The notes under the pieces: generated by a model
Database searches by the model: none
Told to the model about the DNA's origin: nothing
What the model saw: the letters and a program-made list of their open reading frames with translations, nothing else
Translations under genes and position numbers: made by a program
DNA from: Adiantum capillus-veneris
Lineage: Eukaryota; Streptophyta; Polypodiopsida; Polypodiales; Pteridaceae
NCBI GenBank assembly: GCA_014529385.2
Contig: CM043963.1
Coordinates: 104,510,912 to 104,574,911 of the forward strand
Length of the DNA: 64,000 nucleotides
Direction: 5' to 3'
Shown here: positions 1 to 11,885 of the stretch, piece after piece
Layout of the letters: each line of letters opens with the position of its first letter
Position numbering within the stretch: the first letter of the stretch is position 1

Positions 1-239
1 TGGACAAGTGTCCTCCTTACCCCTTAGAGAGAGAGAGCTTGAAAATATCTAGATATTTGTTGGATGGAACTAGAAGCTCATTGGACCCATCTTTAGCCCA
101 ACCAATAGCATTCAAGCACACCATGTGGCTAAGCATAGGGAGAGACTGACATGTGTCCCATGTGCTCTTTGAGAAAAGGGGTGCCCCTTGGGTGAGTGGA
201 AGGTTAGATCAAAGATTCCCCTAACTTTGGGACTTTAAT

Positions 240-421
240 GCATAGGAAGCTTCTCAAGCAACTTCCTCAATAAGTGTGTAGGGTCTCTTTTTGACTCAAG
301 CATCTTACCTCCCATGCATAGGAATCTTCTCAAGAAACTTCCTCATTAAGTGTGTAGGGTCTCTTTTTGACTCAAGCATCTTACCCCCCATGCATAGGAA
401 GCTTCTCAATCAACTTCCTCA
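240..421. repeat. Tandem repeat, unit about 77 bp, inside the LTR
   Basis: GCATAGGAAGCTTCTCAAGC recurs at about 240, 317 (one base changed) and 394. Each copy is followed by an ACTTCCTCA(A/T/C)TAAGT-like segment. There are two full units and one partial. I do not see this expansion in the other family A LTRs of the window. Confidence 0.85.
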
Positions 422-483
422 CTAAGTATGACAAGTACCTCAAGTACCTTAGTCATCAAGCATGACAAGCACCTTAGGTGGAG

Positions 484-640
484 TTCCCACCTCAAGCTCA
501 GTCCTAGCTTGCCTAAGGTCAAAGGCAAGTTTAGGTCTGGTTCCCACCTCAAGCACATCCCTAGCTTGCTTAAGGTCAAAGATAAGTTTAGGTCGGGTTC
601 CCATCTCAAGCTTAGCCCTAACCTGCTTAAGGTCAAAGGA
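484..640. repeat. Tandem repeat, unit about 57 bp, inside the LTR
   Basis: TTCCCAYCTCAAGC recurs at about 484, 541 and 598, each time followed by a TAAGGTCAAAG segment. Other family A LTRs carry a single unit at this place, so this is a copy-specific triplication. Confidence 0.85.
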
Positions 641-1499
641 CTTTTTACACTAACCATTGGAGGTCTTTAATGAAGCTAACCCTAAGGTATTTTAAGCTCC
701 ATTAGATGCACATTTCTCTTTGATAGACTACCTCCTTTTGGACCCTTATTGAGATGTAACCATCTCTCCTCTTCGTCCCCTGCTGAGTAAGTCTAGAAGC
801 ACTTATTGCACATTGCTCTTTGATAGACCATCTCCTTTTGGACCCCTATTGAGATGCAACCATCTCTCCTTTTGGTCCTGTGTTGAGATATATTTAGAAG
901 CACATGTCTCTATTCTAACCCTTGTTCCCGTTTATTCTCCCACATTAAATGCTGAGTTTAATATGAGAAAATCATTTGGTAAAGTTAGATATTATATTTT
1001 ATGACATTACCTCTCTCTTGAAATCATAGTCGTCCTCGACTATGAGGTAGAGAAGATAAAGCCTAGTCATTAGTCCATGTTACTTAGCGGGTAGAGGATC
1101 CTTTTTTGCCCTTCGACATCATTCCAAGATGGATGACTAATCCATTTGGTTCTTGGGAGACGTAGCTTCCGCAAGCATGTCTGCTCTTTAGTCCATATCA
1201 TACTTCCAAAGTAGAGTGGCAAGTTCTACTTGGTGTTTGGGAGACGTCGTCACCGCAAACATGATTTAAAGCATGCATACTTCTTAAATTTGTGCACAAT
1301 AAAAAGAGAATTAGTCTTATAAGACAAAAACATTTTTCATTCAAAATGCATTTTCATATGCTTACTCTAGTGCAACATTGTAAGCATTGACAAGGTTCAT
1401 ATTATCCTTAAGCTAGGTTCTTTGCATCCATCTAGCATCTTTAAAAGAATAATTCTTACACTTAATAAGATATCGTCAGATAATCTTACCGTTTCTTAA

Positions 1500-2880
1500 T
1501 ACCTTGTTTTCATGTCATAGGATGGACTCAGGTTGAAGTACTTCTTCTTGATCTTGGATTTTTGGAGGGTCTGCAACAACTATTGCTTCTTTTGATGGCG
1601 CTCCTTTGTAAGGCTTACGTAGGCTCTCATGGAAAACATGGTGCATGAGCCAATGGTTGGGCAAGTTTAATTAATAAGCCATCTCATTGACTAGCTTAAG
1701 AATTTAAAAAGGACCATAATATCTTTTTGCTAGTTTAATATCATATTCTTGGTGGTCCATAGGACTCTTGCCCGTAGTATGCCTCAGATAGCCTTGAGAA
1801 ACTTTAGCAAGACCCAATCATTTTCGTTAAAGGCTAAGGCTCTTTTGTGCTTATTAGCAGCAACCCTTTTTGCCTTTCTTGTGAGATGGATATAACCCCT
1901 TTAATCTTTGGAAAAGATTCTTGTAGGTCTCAGCTATATTCATTAGCAGCGAAGATCTTCCCATGTACTTTAAGTAGTAAGGGACTTTTGGATCTTCCTT
2001 CTTCAACCTCAAAAGTTACTTTCCCCATAGAAGTATGTACAATATCATTGTACGCATATTCTATAAGAGGTAAGTAATTCTATCATTGAGAACATTGATC
2101 TACTTCCATGACATAGGCTTGTAATATATCAAGCATCGTTAGATTAGTTATTTCACTTTGGTCATCCGTTTGTGGATGATAGGCCGAAAGAAAAATTTAA
2201 CCTACTTCCTCAATTCTCAAAGAGACCCTTCTAGAAATTACTGGTCATTCTAGGATCTTTGTCCGACACTATGGGTGTTGGAAATCCATGATGCTTGAAA
2301 ATTTGAGATCTGAAGAGGGTTGCCATTTGATGTGCCTTAATAGTCTTTTTGACAGGTCTAGAGTGTGTTTTCTTGTTAACCTTGTCGACTTAAACAATCC
2401 AACTTGCTTCCCTCAATCAAATTTCAACTTTTGGTATACCACGCATTTTGAAACATACTTTTGTATATTTACTTTTCATGGCAGATCAACAGAAATAAAT
2501 TTCTACTCCTTGAAGATTAGATTATGGATTCCCTCTTTGCCCTGCATAAGGAGAAGTATGGGATTCATACATGACTTTTGTATTGTATGGATGAGTAACG
2601 CATAGCCTATTGCCGTTTGGAAAATAACCATCCTTCAAGGTGAATGGTTCTTTTTTCTTCCCTAATGCAAAGGCTATAATTACGTACTTAAGTTCTCAGT
2701 CATTAGCATACTCATCTATCATAAAAGATAAATCATTGTGAGTGGCTATAGACACCACATTTACCCTTGGTCATGGTGAAAGTGCATCAACCACTTGATT
2801 GTGCTTGCCAACAATGTGAGCAATATGACATTTAAATTGCAAAATAAAATTTATCCACCTCGTTTGTTTGTCGGAGAGCT
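1500..2880 (-). pseudogene. Integrase and C-terminal region of A'-left, decayed
   Basis: The sequence tracks the integrase and C-terminal coding region of A2 at about 49550-51050 (for example AGCCAATGGTTGGGCAA at about 1650 and about 49750). No open frame longer than about 100 codons survives. It would have encoded the HHCC zinc-binding region, the DDE core and the GPY and chromodomain tail that directs integration in chromoviruses. Confidence 0.7.
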
Positions 2881-2889
2881 TGGTTTGCG

Positions 2890-3192
2890 TCATGAATTTC
2901 TTGAGGCTTTATGATCCATTCGTAGGATGAATGGAGTCCCCAAAAGATAGTGTTTCCAAGTGTTTAGGGCATATAGAATAGCTAGTAGCTCTTTTTCGTA
3001 TTTGCCCAATACACACTTACCGAAGTTGAGTCTTTGACTGTCATATGCAATGCCATGCCCTTCTTGAAGCAAAATAGCTCCAAGGCAATTACCACAAGCG
3101 TCACATTGGACCTCAAATGGCTTTGAGAGATCTAGTAGTGTGAGCACACGTTGAAAGATAAGATTCTTCAAAAGCTTCTTGCACTTTTGCAA
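2890..3192 (-). pseudogene. RNase H fragment of A'-left
   Basis: The open 100-codon frame contains LSKPFEVQCDACGNCLGAIL, then RLNFGKCVLGKYEKELLAIL and LGTPFILRMDHK. This is the Ty3/gypsy RNase H signature that follows RT, with the first acidic residue in the VQCDAC motif. The same segments occur intact in A1 and A2. The frame opens in the RT-RNase H connection and closes just after the DHK motif, so the domain is incomplete. Confidence 0.8.
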
Positions 3193-3224
3193 TCCATGAA
3201 TGCTTAACGTTCTTTTCTATTAAG

Positions 3225-3872
3225 TCACGTAATGGGCTTGCTATTAGCGAGATTTTTTTTAATGAAGCATCCATAGTATGCACACATACCTATGAAGCTT
3301 CGTACCTCCTGTAGATTCCTTGGATTAGGCCATCTTTTTATTACCTCTAACTTTGTTGCATCCATATGGGTGCCATCTTTAGAGATGATGCGACCTAAGT
3401 ATTGAATCTCTTGTAGGAAAAATTCACTTTTCTTTTGATTAATGAAAAGCTTATTCTCTCTCACAACTTGAAAGATTACCTGGAGGTGTCGCTTGTACTC
3501 CTCAAGTGAATTTGAATGGCCTGAAGATTTTTGTCCATCATGAGTTTGAATGCATCTGGAGCATTTGTCAAGCCAAAACTTGTAAATTATCAAATAGATC
3601 TTCTACCCGCGCGGCACGAGAAATCTATTCTTGGTAGTAATCTTATTTAATGCTCTATAGTCGACACACATGTGATACGTGTCGTCTTTCTTTTGCACTA
3701 AAAGCAATGGTGAACAAAGTGGAGAGGAGCTAGACCTCACCATCTCTTTTTCCAACAATTCATGCACTTGCCTCATGATCTCCTCTTGTCGAGCTTGTGA
3801 AACTCGATAAGGAGGCTTGTTAGGTAGTGAGCTTCCTGGTAGGAGCTCAATTGCATGGTCATCATCCCTCAT
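3225..3872 (-). pseudogene. Reverse transcriptase fragment of A'-left lacking the catalytic core
   Basis: The upstream piece (3603-3872) carries [20 protein letters not shown], the fingers region of Ty3 RT. The downstream piece (3225-3593) carries KSEFFLQEIQYLGRIIS and RSFIGMCAYYG, the thumb and connection. Compared with A2, the sequence jumps from the DLFDKLQ region straight to FGLTNAP (junction near 3580), and again just before LEEYKRH (junction near 3507). The SRIDLKSG aspartate and the FFDD aspartates are therefore both absent. Reverse transcription by this copy is impossible. Confidence 0.85.
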
Positions 3873-3962
3873 TTTAGAGGTAGCTCACTAGGGATGTCAT
3901 CAATGAAAACATCTTGGGATCCATTTAGGAAATTAGACAACTCTAATTCCTCTTGATTCCCT

Positions 3963-4316
3963 TTATTGCAAGGATATGATGTTTCCTGACTCATTAGCAT
4001 CTATGTACATGCTCTCTTCCCTGTAGGTAAAGTAGATTCCCCTTTTACGGAACTTCATGTTGGAAGCCATGCGGTTAAACCATGGTACCCCAACGATAAC
4101 ATTCTCATGTTTGAGAGGGAAGATGAAGAAATCCTTTTTGTCCACATAGCTTTGGACATGAAGACTTAATTTTCCAATGAAAGAAGTAACTGAGACATCT
4201 TGTCCCTTGATAACTCCATTGGCTTTCAATGCATCTCCTATCTTGTGGGCTTGTATGCCTAGCTTAGTGGTCAACTCCGTGGATATGAAGTTGTGAGTTG
4301 AACTAGGGTCAAACAA
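3963..4316 (-). pseudogene. Aspartic protease fragment of A'-left
   Basis: The frame starts MFDPSSTHNFISTELTTKLG. The corresponding A1 sequence is [11 protein letters not shown], so the active-site glycine position reads serine here. It continues to VIVGVPWFNRMASNMKF, the end of the retropepsin fold. The domain normally cleaves the Gag-Pol polyprotein. The changed glycine and the frame breaks on both sides make this a relic. Confidence 0.75.
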
Positions 4317-5072
4317 ATTAAAATAAAATCATCATGCTCTTGCATCTTTCCCCAAGCATAGGAAAGAAGAAATCCTTGGCAATGAGCATCCTCTTTTGGA
4401 GCTTCAAACATAGAGACTCTAGGAGTCTCATTACGGGCAATTCTCTTGGGGCAAGGACGATAACCATGGCCTTGCTCCCCACACTTAAAACATTTGTGGT
4501 CCTTACTAAAAGCTTCTAGCTCTTTAGGAGAGAGTTTATGTTTACCTTTGTAAACTCCCTTCTCCTTGGATCGAGTGTTGTTGTTGTTGGAATAGACTTG
4601 GTAAGAATTTTGGGCATTGGTTTTCCTCTTGGCATGACTTTTGTCTTTAATTTCCATGGGCTTGACATTCCGTCTAGCCCCTTTTGGAAATTGATGCGTG
4701 AAGCAACCGTGGTGTGGTGGATTACTTCAATGATAGAACCGGGCCGTTGAGAGTTGACATACTCGGCCATCTCTTTGGGTAATCCCACACAGAATTGTTG
4801 CTTTTGCTCGGCAAAGTCTATCTTTTGAAAGATAGTAGCCTTGAAATGTAAATCCCAAAACTTGTCCACATATTTGTGGATAGACTCATGAGAGAGAAGC
4901 TTTAAACTTCACCATTTGGTGAGCACTTTGTCCTTTGCATCACTTGCAAGGAATTGCTTCATGATGGAAACTCGTAGAGTTTTCCATGTCTTTGGGGCTT
5001 TGCCGTTGCCACAAAGGCTAGCCCACCATTGATGAGCCGATTTTTGGAAGTGCACAGCTACATGGCATAGCT
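4271..5072 (-). pseudogene. Gag with CCHC zinc knuckle, A'-left, 5' truncated
   Basis: Two overlapping frames (4271-4657 and 4516-4869) together cover the Gag C-terminus. They carry FAEQKQQFCVGLPKEMAEYV from the capsid region and the knuckle [14 protein letters not shown], followed by the basic linker to protease. The join between them is a frameshift. Upstream, homology stops at about 5072 in the middle of the capsid region, where element D begins. Confidence 0.8.
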
Positions 5073-5334
5073 ATATTGGGCCAAAGACCAGAAACTATAC
5101 CAAGAGAGGAACTCCACGAGAGATCTTTTGGGAGCAATGTTAAAAAACCCGAACCTACCTCATCGCAAAGAAAACCGTGTGACACTAAAGCCAATCTAGG
5201 GCTACACGATTCACTATTTCCAACAAGCTGGTTTGAAGGACTTGGGACATGACCACAACTACCAAGAGACCAAGAGTTGAACCAAATAGACGTGTCAGAC
5301 TAGCTGATTTTCAAAAATGGGTCAGAAGATACAG

Positions 5335-5904
5335 TGGATCTGGGATCCATATGACCACATAGCAAGCTTTAAGCAAGTGCTAAGAGCAAAACACATATTT
5401 GATTTTCTTACTCAATTTAAGGGATTTGGAATGACATTAGAAGGAAAAGCACTGACATAGTTCCAAAACATTCCACCTAGGTCAATCATGGACTTAAATA
5501 CATTAGCTCAAGGATTAGTAGCTACATGTTCCAAAACGGGGATCAAACATAATACGGTAGCTCAAATCTATAGCTTCACACAGAAACAAGGTGAGTCTGT
5601 TAGGGATTCTGCAACTAGAATGAAGTAATACATTGCAAGATGCCCAGAACTAGAAATACCTGTAGAAGAAAGATTAGTATCTTTGTTTCTAGAGGGACTG
5701 TTAAACAAAGAACTTCATGCTATATTGTATAGCAAGAAACATATGACCCTAGAAGAGTGTGTATCGGATGCCATTGACTTGGGAGACAAATGTGAGATTT
5801 TCAATGAAGAAGATGTCCCTAAGGATTATCAAAGTGAGAAAACAACATCCACTAAACCAACACAAGCGGGAACGGCTACTGCAGCATCGGTGATAGAGAC
5901 ATAG
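5335..5904 (+). pseudogene. Gag (capsid-like) of element D
   Basis: The frame begins near DPYDHIASFKQVLRAKH and runs through YSFTQKQGESVRDSATRMK and VEERLVSLFLEGLLNKELHA. This is the Retrotrans_gag pattern of plant gypsy elements. At least two in-frame stops (for example just after GMTLEGKAL, and after ATRMK) interrupt it. The last open stretch is 5683-5904. Confidence 0.75.
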
Positions 5905-6476
5905 AAGACATGCTCAAAAGGATGAATGAAATGATGAATAATATGCAAAAATCACCTATGAGGGGACCATGCCAAGGGATACCTCAACAGGGACAACTAA
6001 TTAGGCCATAGAAATGGTGTACAATTGAGGGTAAATGGACCAACCATGAGACCAATGAGTGCTATTACCAACCAAAGTATGATGACAATGTTCAATATGT
6101 GCCTATGAGGCCACAAGGACAACCCATGTACAGATATCATCCTAACTTTGGAATCAGCTCCTATAGAGGAAGTTTGGTTAGACTATCTACCTCCTGATCT
6201 GGACATGGATGTACAATCCTTGTATGAGGATTGCGGCTCTGAAGCTTCAGGAATGTCTAAACCAATGACTCTGAAACACTACCCTCTTACTTGGGAGATA
6301 ACGAAGACGAATCCATAGTGTGTAAAACCACTCAGATAAAAAGAGCGGAACAAACCCTAGAGATAGACAACATCCATTCAATCTTGTCTACACCCATTCA
6401 ATGCACTCTTACTTTATGAAAACTATTAAAAACCAGACCATAGTTATGGAATAATCTACGGAAAACTCTAGAGAAG

Positions 6477-6900
6477 GTGGGGATAACAGGGCTAATCACA
6501 AAAAATTTGGAAAAATTGAAGCACAAATTCAATAACAAAAAGAGTAGATCCATCCCAATGAACAAAGTCAAAGAATACTACGAAGGGGAAGAAGGAAACA
6601 CAACCCATTCACTGAGATATAATGATATAGAAACCATGGCAATACTGGATAGTGGGGCATGCATAGCCATAGCCATGAAAGCAGTATGGGAATCATGGGA
6701 AAAACCAGTCATTAGACAAACTCGAATATTTGGCTGATGGACACATCAAAAGACCATTAGGACTGCTTGAAAAAGTGATAGTTAGTTCTTGTGGAACTGA
6801 TTATCAACATACTTTTCCAATAGTGGACTTTGGAAAGAAACTCAATTATGAAATCATCTTGGGAAAGCTGTTCATGTGACAACTACAACTCATCCAGGAT
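6477..6900 (+). pseudogene. Aspartic protease remnant of element D
   Basis: The open frame 6477-6737 contains ETMAILDSGACIAIAMKAVW, a retropepsin active site with the D-S-G triad. The remainder of the fold continues to about 6900 through several frames. In position it lies between gag and RT, as expected for gypsy. The frame is closed soon after the active site. Confidence 0.65.
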
Positions 6901-7806
6901 TGGGGAAACAATTACCAGTACTTGAAGCAAGTGGGATCAATAACAAGGGTTAATCTAAAAGATCACACTTATAAAGATGTCATGAAAATGCCCATACAAG
7001 AATTTGACTCAGTCTCTTCGGCTGAAATGAAGCTTCCATCTTGGTTAAACAAAGACACACCTATTTGGATGTGTGGAGCCTCAGAGAACGAGAGCTTAAA
7101 ACGAGAAGGATGTATCTTAGAAAGGGATTTCACAGATGAAGCCTATGTACATGAACCCTTTCCAGAGCATTTATTTGATCCATTTGAGTGAAGTCAAATT
7201 TTAGCAACAATGGATGTGTGTGTAAATACGTCTATGCCTACTCAATTTTTGCAATGAGGACGGCTATGACATAATTCTCATACAAATATCTCAACCCTTC
7301 GCATTGAAGAGAAAATTCAAGAACCCAAGGACTTAATGAAAGCTCAACAAGTCTTTTCATACCTCTACTATGATGCAACACATGAGTTAGAAGAACATTC
7401 AGCTACCTCAGAGGATTCGGGGTCGGAAAAAGAACATGTGAGAACTAAATTACTCATGAAAGGAGGGGAGGAATTTTTTTTTGACTTACCAAACAAGAAA
7501 CCAAGAAGACACAAATGGTATAAAAGAAAACGAGACACCAGAACTTGAAATCTAAACGCATGCCATCAATCTCTAGTAGAACACAGTTTCTAATGCAAAT
7601 AGATGCATACGATTGTGTCAAAGACAAAATGATGGGTAGATATCCTTCAAACCAAAAGCAAGAAATATCAAAAACATCGAGAGAAATGAGAAAGGAAACT
7701 CAACCAAAACCTAAATACCACGACAAGGATTCAACCATGACACAAGTTGAACGAAAAAAGAAATATCAAGAGTTGAAGAAATGTGATAGTACCCAAGAAA
7801 AATGGA

Positions 7807-8511
7807 AAATTAAGCATGTGTGTCAATCTCAAGAAAGTGAATGCGGCCACCATTAGAGACAACTTTCCTCTTCCACTCACTGAGCATGTTTTAGAACGAG
7901 TTGCAGGAAAATAAGCTTACAACCTCTTAGATGGCTTTTTGGGATACAATAAACTTTTGGTTGATCCCAAAGATCAACATAAAACTGCCTTTGCAACTGA
8001 ATGGGGTATTTTTGCCTATCGGGTTATGCCTTTTGGGTTAACTAACTCTCCTGCCACCTTTCAAAGATTGATGAGCCATGCTTTTAAAGAATATCTTCGG
8101 AATTTCTTGGATGTATATATGGATGATTTATGTGTACATTCGTCAATCCGGGTTGATCATTTTGAACGCCTCAAAAAGGTATTCCAAAAATGTAGACTCT
8201 ATTGGATTTTCTTAAATCCTGAAAATGCACATTTATGGGCAGACAAGGAAAAAGTCTTGGACATTAGTGTCAAAAAATGGCATAGCTACTGAATGAATAA
8301 AATTCATGTTATTGTTGAATTGCCTAAACCAACAACAATCAAAGGGGTTCAAGCTTTCATGGGACATTGTGGATATTACAGACGATTCATTTACATGTAC
8401 ATTATAATTGCAAAACCCATGTACAACTTGATTGCACTCTTTGAATGGACTGATGAGTGTGAAGAATCCTTCATGAAGCTTAGCAAGCTCTCACTTCAGC
8501 CCCAATATTGA
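7807..8511 (+). pseudogene. Reverse transcriptase of element D
   Basis: The domain starts around CVNLKKVNAATIRDNFPLP and continues in 7939-8292 with KTAFATEWGIFAYRVMPFGL and the catalytic YMDDL (near 8117-8131). It then runs into 8293-8511 with MGHCGYYRRFI, the connection region. One stop splits the fingers from the palm and another splits the palm from the connection. The catalytic motif itself is intact, unlike in the two A' copies. Confidence 0.8.
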
Positions 8512-8990
8512 AAGCACCAAATTGGAATAAGAAATTCCACATACATGTAGATGCTTCCAATTTTGCCATTGGTTGTATACTAGCTCAACCAGGGGACGAA
8601 AAAATTGATTTTCCTATTTCTTATTCTAGTAGACATTCGAATATGGCAAAGAAAAACTATACAACCACTGAAAGAGAAGGATTAGGAATGATCTATGCCG
8701 TATAAAAGTATAGACATTACCTATTAGCCACAACAAATTTGTGTTCTTTGTGGACCACCAAGCCTTATTGTACTTGGTCAACAAGCCATGAAACACAGGA
8801 AGAATAGTGAGATGGTTCATCATTCTTTTGGAATTTAATTTCATTGTAGTTGTGAAAAAGGGCACCACTCATCAAAGAGAAGATCATTTATCAAGGATTA
8901 TTTTAGGAGAACCACCAAAGGGAGTAGATGATGATCTACCAAATGCATATCTGTTCTCCGTGGAAATGATACCCAATGGTCAAAAAATAT
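8508..8990 (+). pseudogene. RNase H of element D
   Basis: The segment contains KKFHIHVDASNFAIGCILAQ, then FPISYSSRHSNMAKKNYTTT and EREGLGMIYAV, the standard Ty3/gypsy RNase H core with the first catalytic aspartate in VDAS. A stop after MIYAV and further frame changes break the domain, but related sequence continues (KKGTTHQREDHLSR near 8850). Confidence 0.75.
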
Positions 8991-10150
8991 GGTACCATTG
9001 ATGACCATAGCTCAAGTGGATTTGCAAATACCACTTCCTATTACAATTGGATTGATTAAGCAATTGACTATATATCAATTACTAGCTGAAAGGCTATACA
9101 AAAGAAATCAAGATGGAATATTGCTTTTGTGTATTAATCCTGAGGAGAAAACCCAATACCTAAGTCAAGCACATATTACCATAGTGGGACTTCACTTTGC
9201 AAAAGACCAAACTATGCAGCGGATCTTGAGACTTGGAGTATTTTGGCCAATCATGAGGAGTGATGTTCACTCATTTATAAAAAATTGTCTTCAATACTAA
9301 AAACAAGCACCCATGCCTCATGTGACACTATTCCAAATATCACTCGTTCCTAAGTGGAGTAACTATTTAGTTACTTACTTATCAAGACGAACATTTCTTG
9401 AGGATATGAGTAAATGCCGCCAGAGAGCAATTGAAACTGAAGCAATAGACTATACTCTTATTGGGAACCAATTGTATCAAAGAGGGAAGGATCAACGTCT
9501 ACATCTTTGTGCAAATGAAGAAGAATATATTTCCATTATAGAATAAGCAGATGCTGATTAGCTGGAGGTCAGTTTTCAAGTGAAACCACCACTAGAGCAA
9601 TTTTTATGGCAGGGCATATGGTGGCCAACACTTTTTGCAGATGCTAAAGAATATGTTCGAAGGTGTGATGTATGTCAACGAGCAAAAATGTGATGCGTGT
9701 CAACGAGCAAAAATGCCAACCCGTGTAGATAGCATGCCTTTAAGACCAATGATGGGGGCTAGAGATTTTGCAAAATGGGGTTTAGACTTTGTTGGGCCAA
9801 TACAACCACCTTCTTATAGAACCCAAGCTTAATATATCATTGTAGCTACGAACTATTTGACCAAGTGGACAGAGGCCAAGGCAACCCAAAAGAATGATTC
9901 CAGAACCACAGCCGCATTCTTGTATGAGAATGTGTTCACAAGATGTGGACTTCCAATAGAAACTATAAGTGATAGGGGAACTCATGGGCCTCAATGAGGT
10001 AATTGAGTGTCTGCTGAATGAATTTATGGTTTTCCATAACAAATCTGCTCCCTATCATCCACAAGCAAATGGATAAGTTGAGCAGACGAATAAAATTCTT
10101 AGCTCAGTATTGACTAGAGTGGTTAGTTCAGACGAACTGATTGGGAAATG
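8989..10150 (+). pseudogene. Integrase of element D
   Basis: Linker sequence in 8989-9300 leads to LRLGVFWPIMRSDVHSFIKN and then to CDACQRAKMPTRVDSMPLRP in 9635-9832, the second half of the HHCC zinc-binding domain. DFAKWGLDFVGPIQPPS supplies the first catalytic aspartate of the DDE core. Later remnants around 9940-10110 (a GTHG-like motif and the HPQANG-like turn) are frameshifted. A second HHCC-like stretch with repeated CDACQ and CQRAK around 9670-9715 points to a short internal duplication. Confidence 0.7.
9667..9714 (+). repeat. Short tandem duplication in the element D integrase zinc finger
   Basis: TGTGATGTATGTCAACGAGC is followed 24 bp later by TGTGATGCGTGTCAACGAGC, each continued by AAAAATG. 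The CxxC half of the zinc-binding motif is therefore present twice. Confidence 0.8.
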
Positions 10151-10212
10151 AATCTACATGCCGCTCTATGGGCTTATAGAGTTTCATTCAAGACAGCTTT
10201 AAATGCTGCACC

Positions 10213-11495
10213 CTTCATAAAATCTAAAATCTAACCAACCCAAATTATTTTCTCACATTAAACTGATCATTTAATGTGGGAGAATAAACGGGAACAAGGG
10301 TTAAGATATAGACATGTGCTTATAGGTCTATCTCAACACAGGGTCAATGGTAAAGGGGCCCAAATGAGGGATGGTCTATCAAAGAGAAAAGCTAACCAAT
10401 GGAGCATAAGACCTTAGGGTTAGCTTCATTGAAGACCTCCAATAGTTAGTGTAAAACTCCTTTGACCTTAGGTAAGCTAGGGCTGAGCTTGAGGTGGGAA
10501 CCCGGCCCAAGCTTGAGGTGCTTGAGGTGGGAACCTGGCCCAATCTTAAGGTGCTCGAGGTGCTTGATGACTGAGGTGCTTGAGATGCTTGAGGTGATTG
10601 ATGATTGAGATGCTTGAGATGCTAGGGCTGTACTTGAGGTGAGAACCCAACCCAAGCTTGAAGTGCTTAAGGGCCAAGCTTGTGGTGGGAACTGGGCCTA
10701 AGCTTGAGGGGGTTGAGGTGTCAAAAGTCAAGATTCGATCCCTACAAGGAGGGGGTGAGCCCTACAAGAGGGGGGATGAGAGAGAACAACCACACACTCA
10801 CAAAAGGCATACTTGGTACAAAGAAAGCATAAGGGACACTTGTCAAGTTCCTCCTCATGTTGCCCTCATGGTGTGCATGAAGCCTATTGGTTGGCCACCC
10901 AAGGGGTCCAATGATAATTTAGGAGATTTAATTAATTGTCTTTGCATTTATCAAGTCATCTCTCTCAAAGGGGAAAAGGGGACACTTGTCCCAAGGATAC
11001 CCTTGTTGCTTGTAATGCCTCCTGCTTGTGATTGTCTAGGCGTGGAGGGGTCCGATGAGCTTCAAGCATGAGCTACAAGGGAGGTTGACCAAATCAAGCT
11101 AGGGGGTTGCTTAGGGGGTATACTCTCCCACACGCACTCTCATTGTGCATTGTGAAAAGTGCAAGAGCTCCCTCTCCTCCTCCGGGAAGTAGAGGTTGAG
11201 AGCCTACACCAACACTCTTGGCTATGAAGTGCAAATCCAACCAAAATCCGTGCTTCAATGCTTAAGCTTTCCATCTTCTCTATCTTCATTACTATGCTAT
11301 TATGTATGCTAGCAAGAAGAGTGATGATAAGTGAGGAATTAATTCTTTCTCCTATGAAATGTTTCTTCTTCCTCTTCCCTACCCTCATTCCCGCTAGCTC
11401 TCTCCACCTTTGAAGGTGTTTCAGGTCTTGGGACTGAGGCTTGGGATAGTTAAAGCTTTCCACAAAGTTTATGTTATGTTTGTGATTCATGAAGT
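10213..11495 (+). repeat. Family A LTR, plus orientation, 3' truncated by LTR F
   Basis: It starts with TCATAAAATCTAAAATCTAACC (two terminal bases changed from the family's TG) and follows the family A LTR through the GCTTGAGGTG minisatellite. It ends at TTCATGAAGT, where the family A sequence stops and LTR F begins. The final roughly 350 bp expected in this family are missing. Confidence 0.8.
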
Positions 11496-11729
11496 TGTGC
11501 GCATCTGTCGCACGTGTTAAATCAAGGGACTTATCGTACACTGTGTGCGAGACACGAGTGGCTGCAAGCACACAACCAGATTAATCTAGCAAGCTCAAGA
11601 GAGCAAGGGTGTGTCACTCACCGCCCTATGCTCGCCTTCGTGGAGGATTCCTCGCTGCGAAGAAGAGGGAGCTACCACCATGCCGCGGTCAACCGCCTCG
11701 CTGCCGCCATGCCGTCGCAATGCTTGATC

Positions 11730-11885
<156 letters not shown>

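Larger units (their letters stand above)
1..1006 (-). repeat. Family A LTR, minus orientation, cut by the window edge
   Basis: The right end reads ...TTTTATGACA, the reverse complement of the TGTCATAAAAT start seen in the other family A LTRs. It is followed directly by the pyrimidine-rich complement of a polypurine tract (TTACCTCTCTCTT). It is therefore the 3' LTR of the minus-strand element occupying 1007-5072. The copy is enlarged by internal tandem repeats at 240-421 and 484-640. The other LTR terminus lies outside the window. Confidence 0.85.
1007..5072 (-). mobile_element. Family A chromovirus internal region, degenerate, RT core deleted (copy A'-left)
   Basis: Reading on the minus strand from 5072 down, the order is gag, zinc knuckle, protease, RT, RNase H, integrase and chromodomain region, polypurine tract, LTR. 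This is the canonical Ty3/gypsy order. Every domain aligns by eye with the better preserved family A copies at 37604-47515 and 49110-54340, but each is broken by stops and frameshifts. Two RT segments that contain the catalytic aspartates are missing. At 5072 the gag sequence ends abruptly against unrelated plus-strand element D. The copy is defective and much older than A1 or A2. Confidence 0.85.
5073..10212 (+). mobile_element. Degenerate Tat/Ogre-like Ty3/gypsy element D
   Basis: Plus-strand remnants appear in canonical gypsy order: gag (5335-5904), a cysteine-histidine segment near 6010-6055, protease (6590-6740), RT (7807-8511), RNase H (8508-8990) and integrase (9150-10150). The RT sequence (FAYRVMPFGLTNSPATFQR) and the gag (LRAKHIFDFLTQFKGFGM) place it in the non-chromodomain Tat/Ogre/Athila side of gypsy rather than with family A. 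No LTRs are recognised at either edge. It abuts truncated family A sequence on the left and a family A LTR on the right. Stops are frequent, so it is long dead. Confidence 0.75.

Noticed and set aside
9782-10042. An 86-codon minus-strand frame
   Set aside because: It is the antisense shadow of the element D integrase, which is recognisable on the plus strand.
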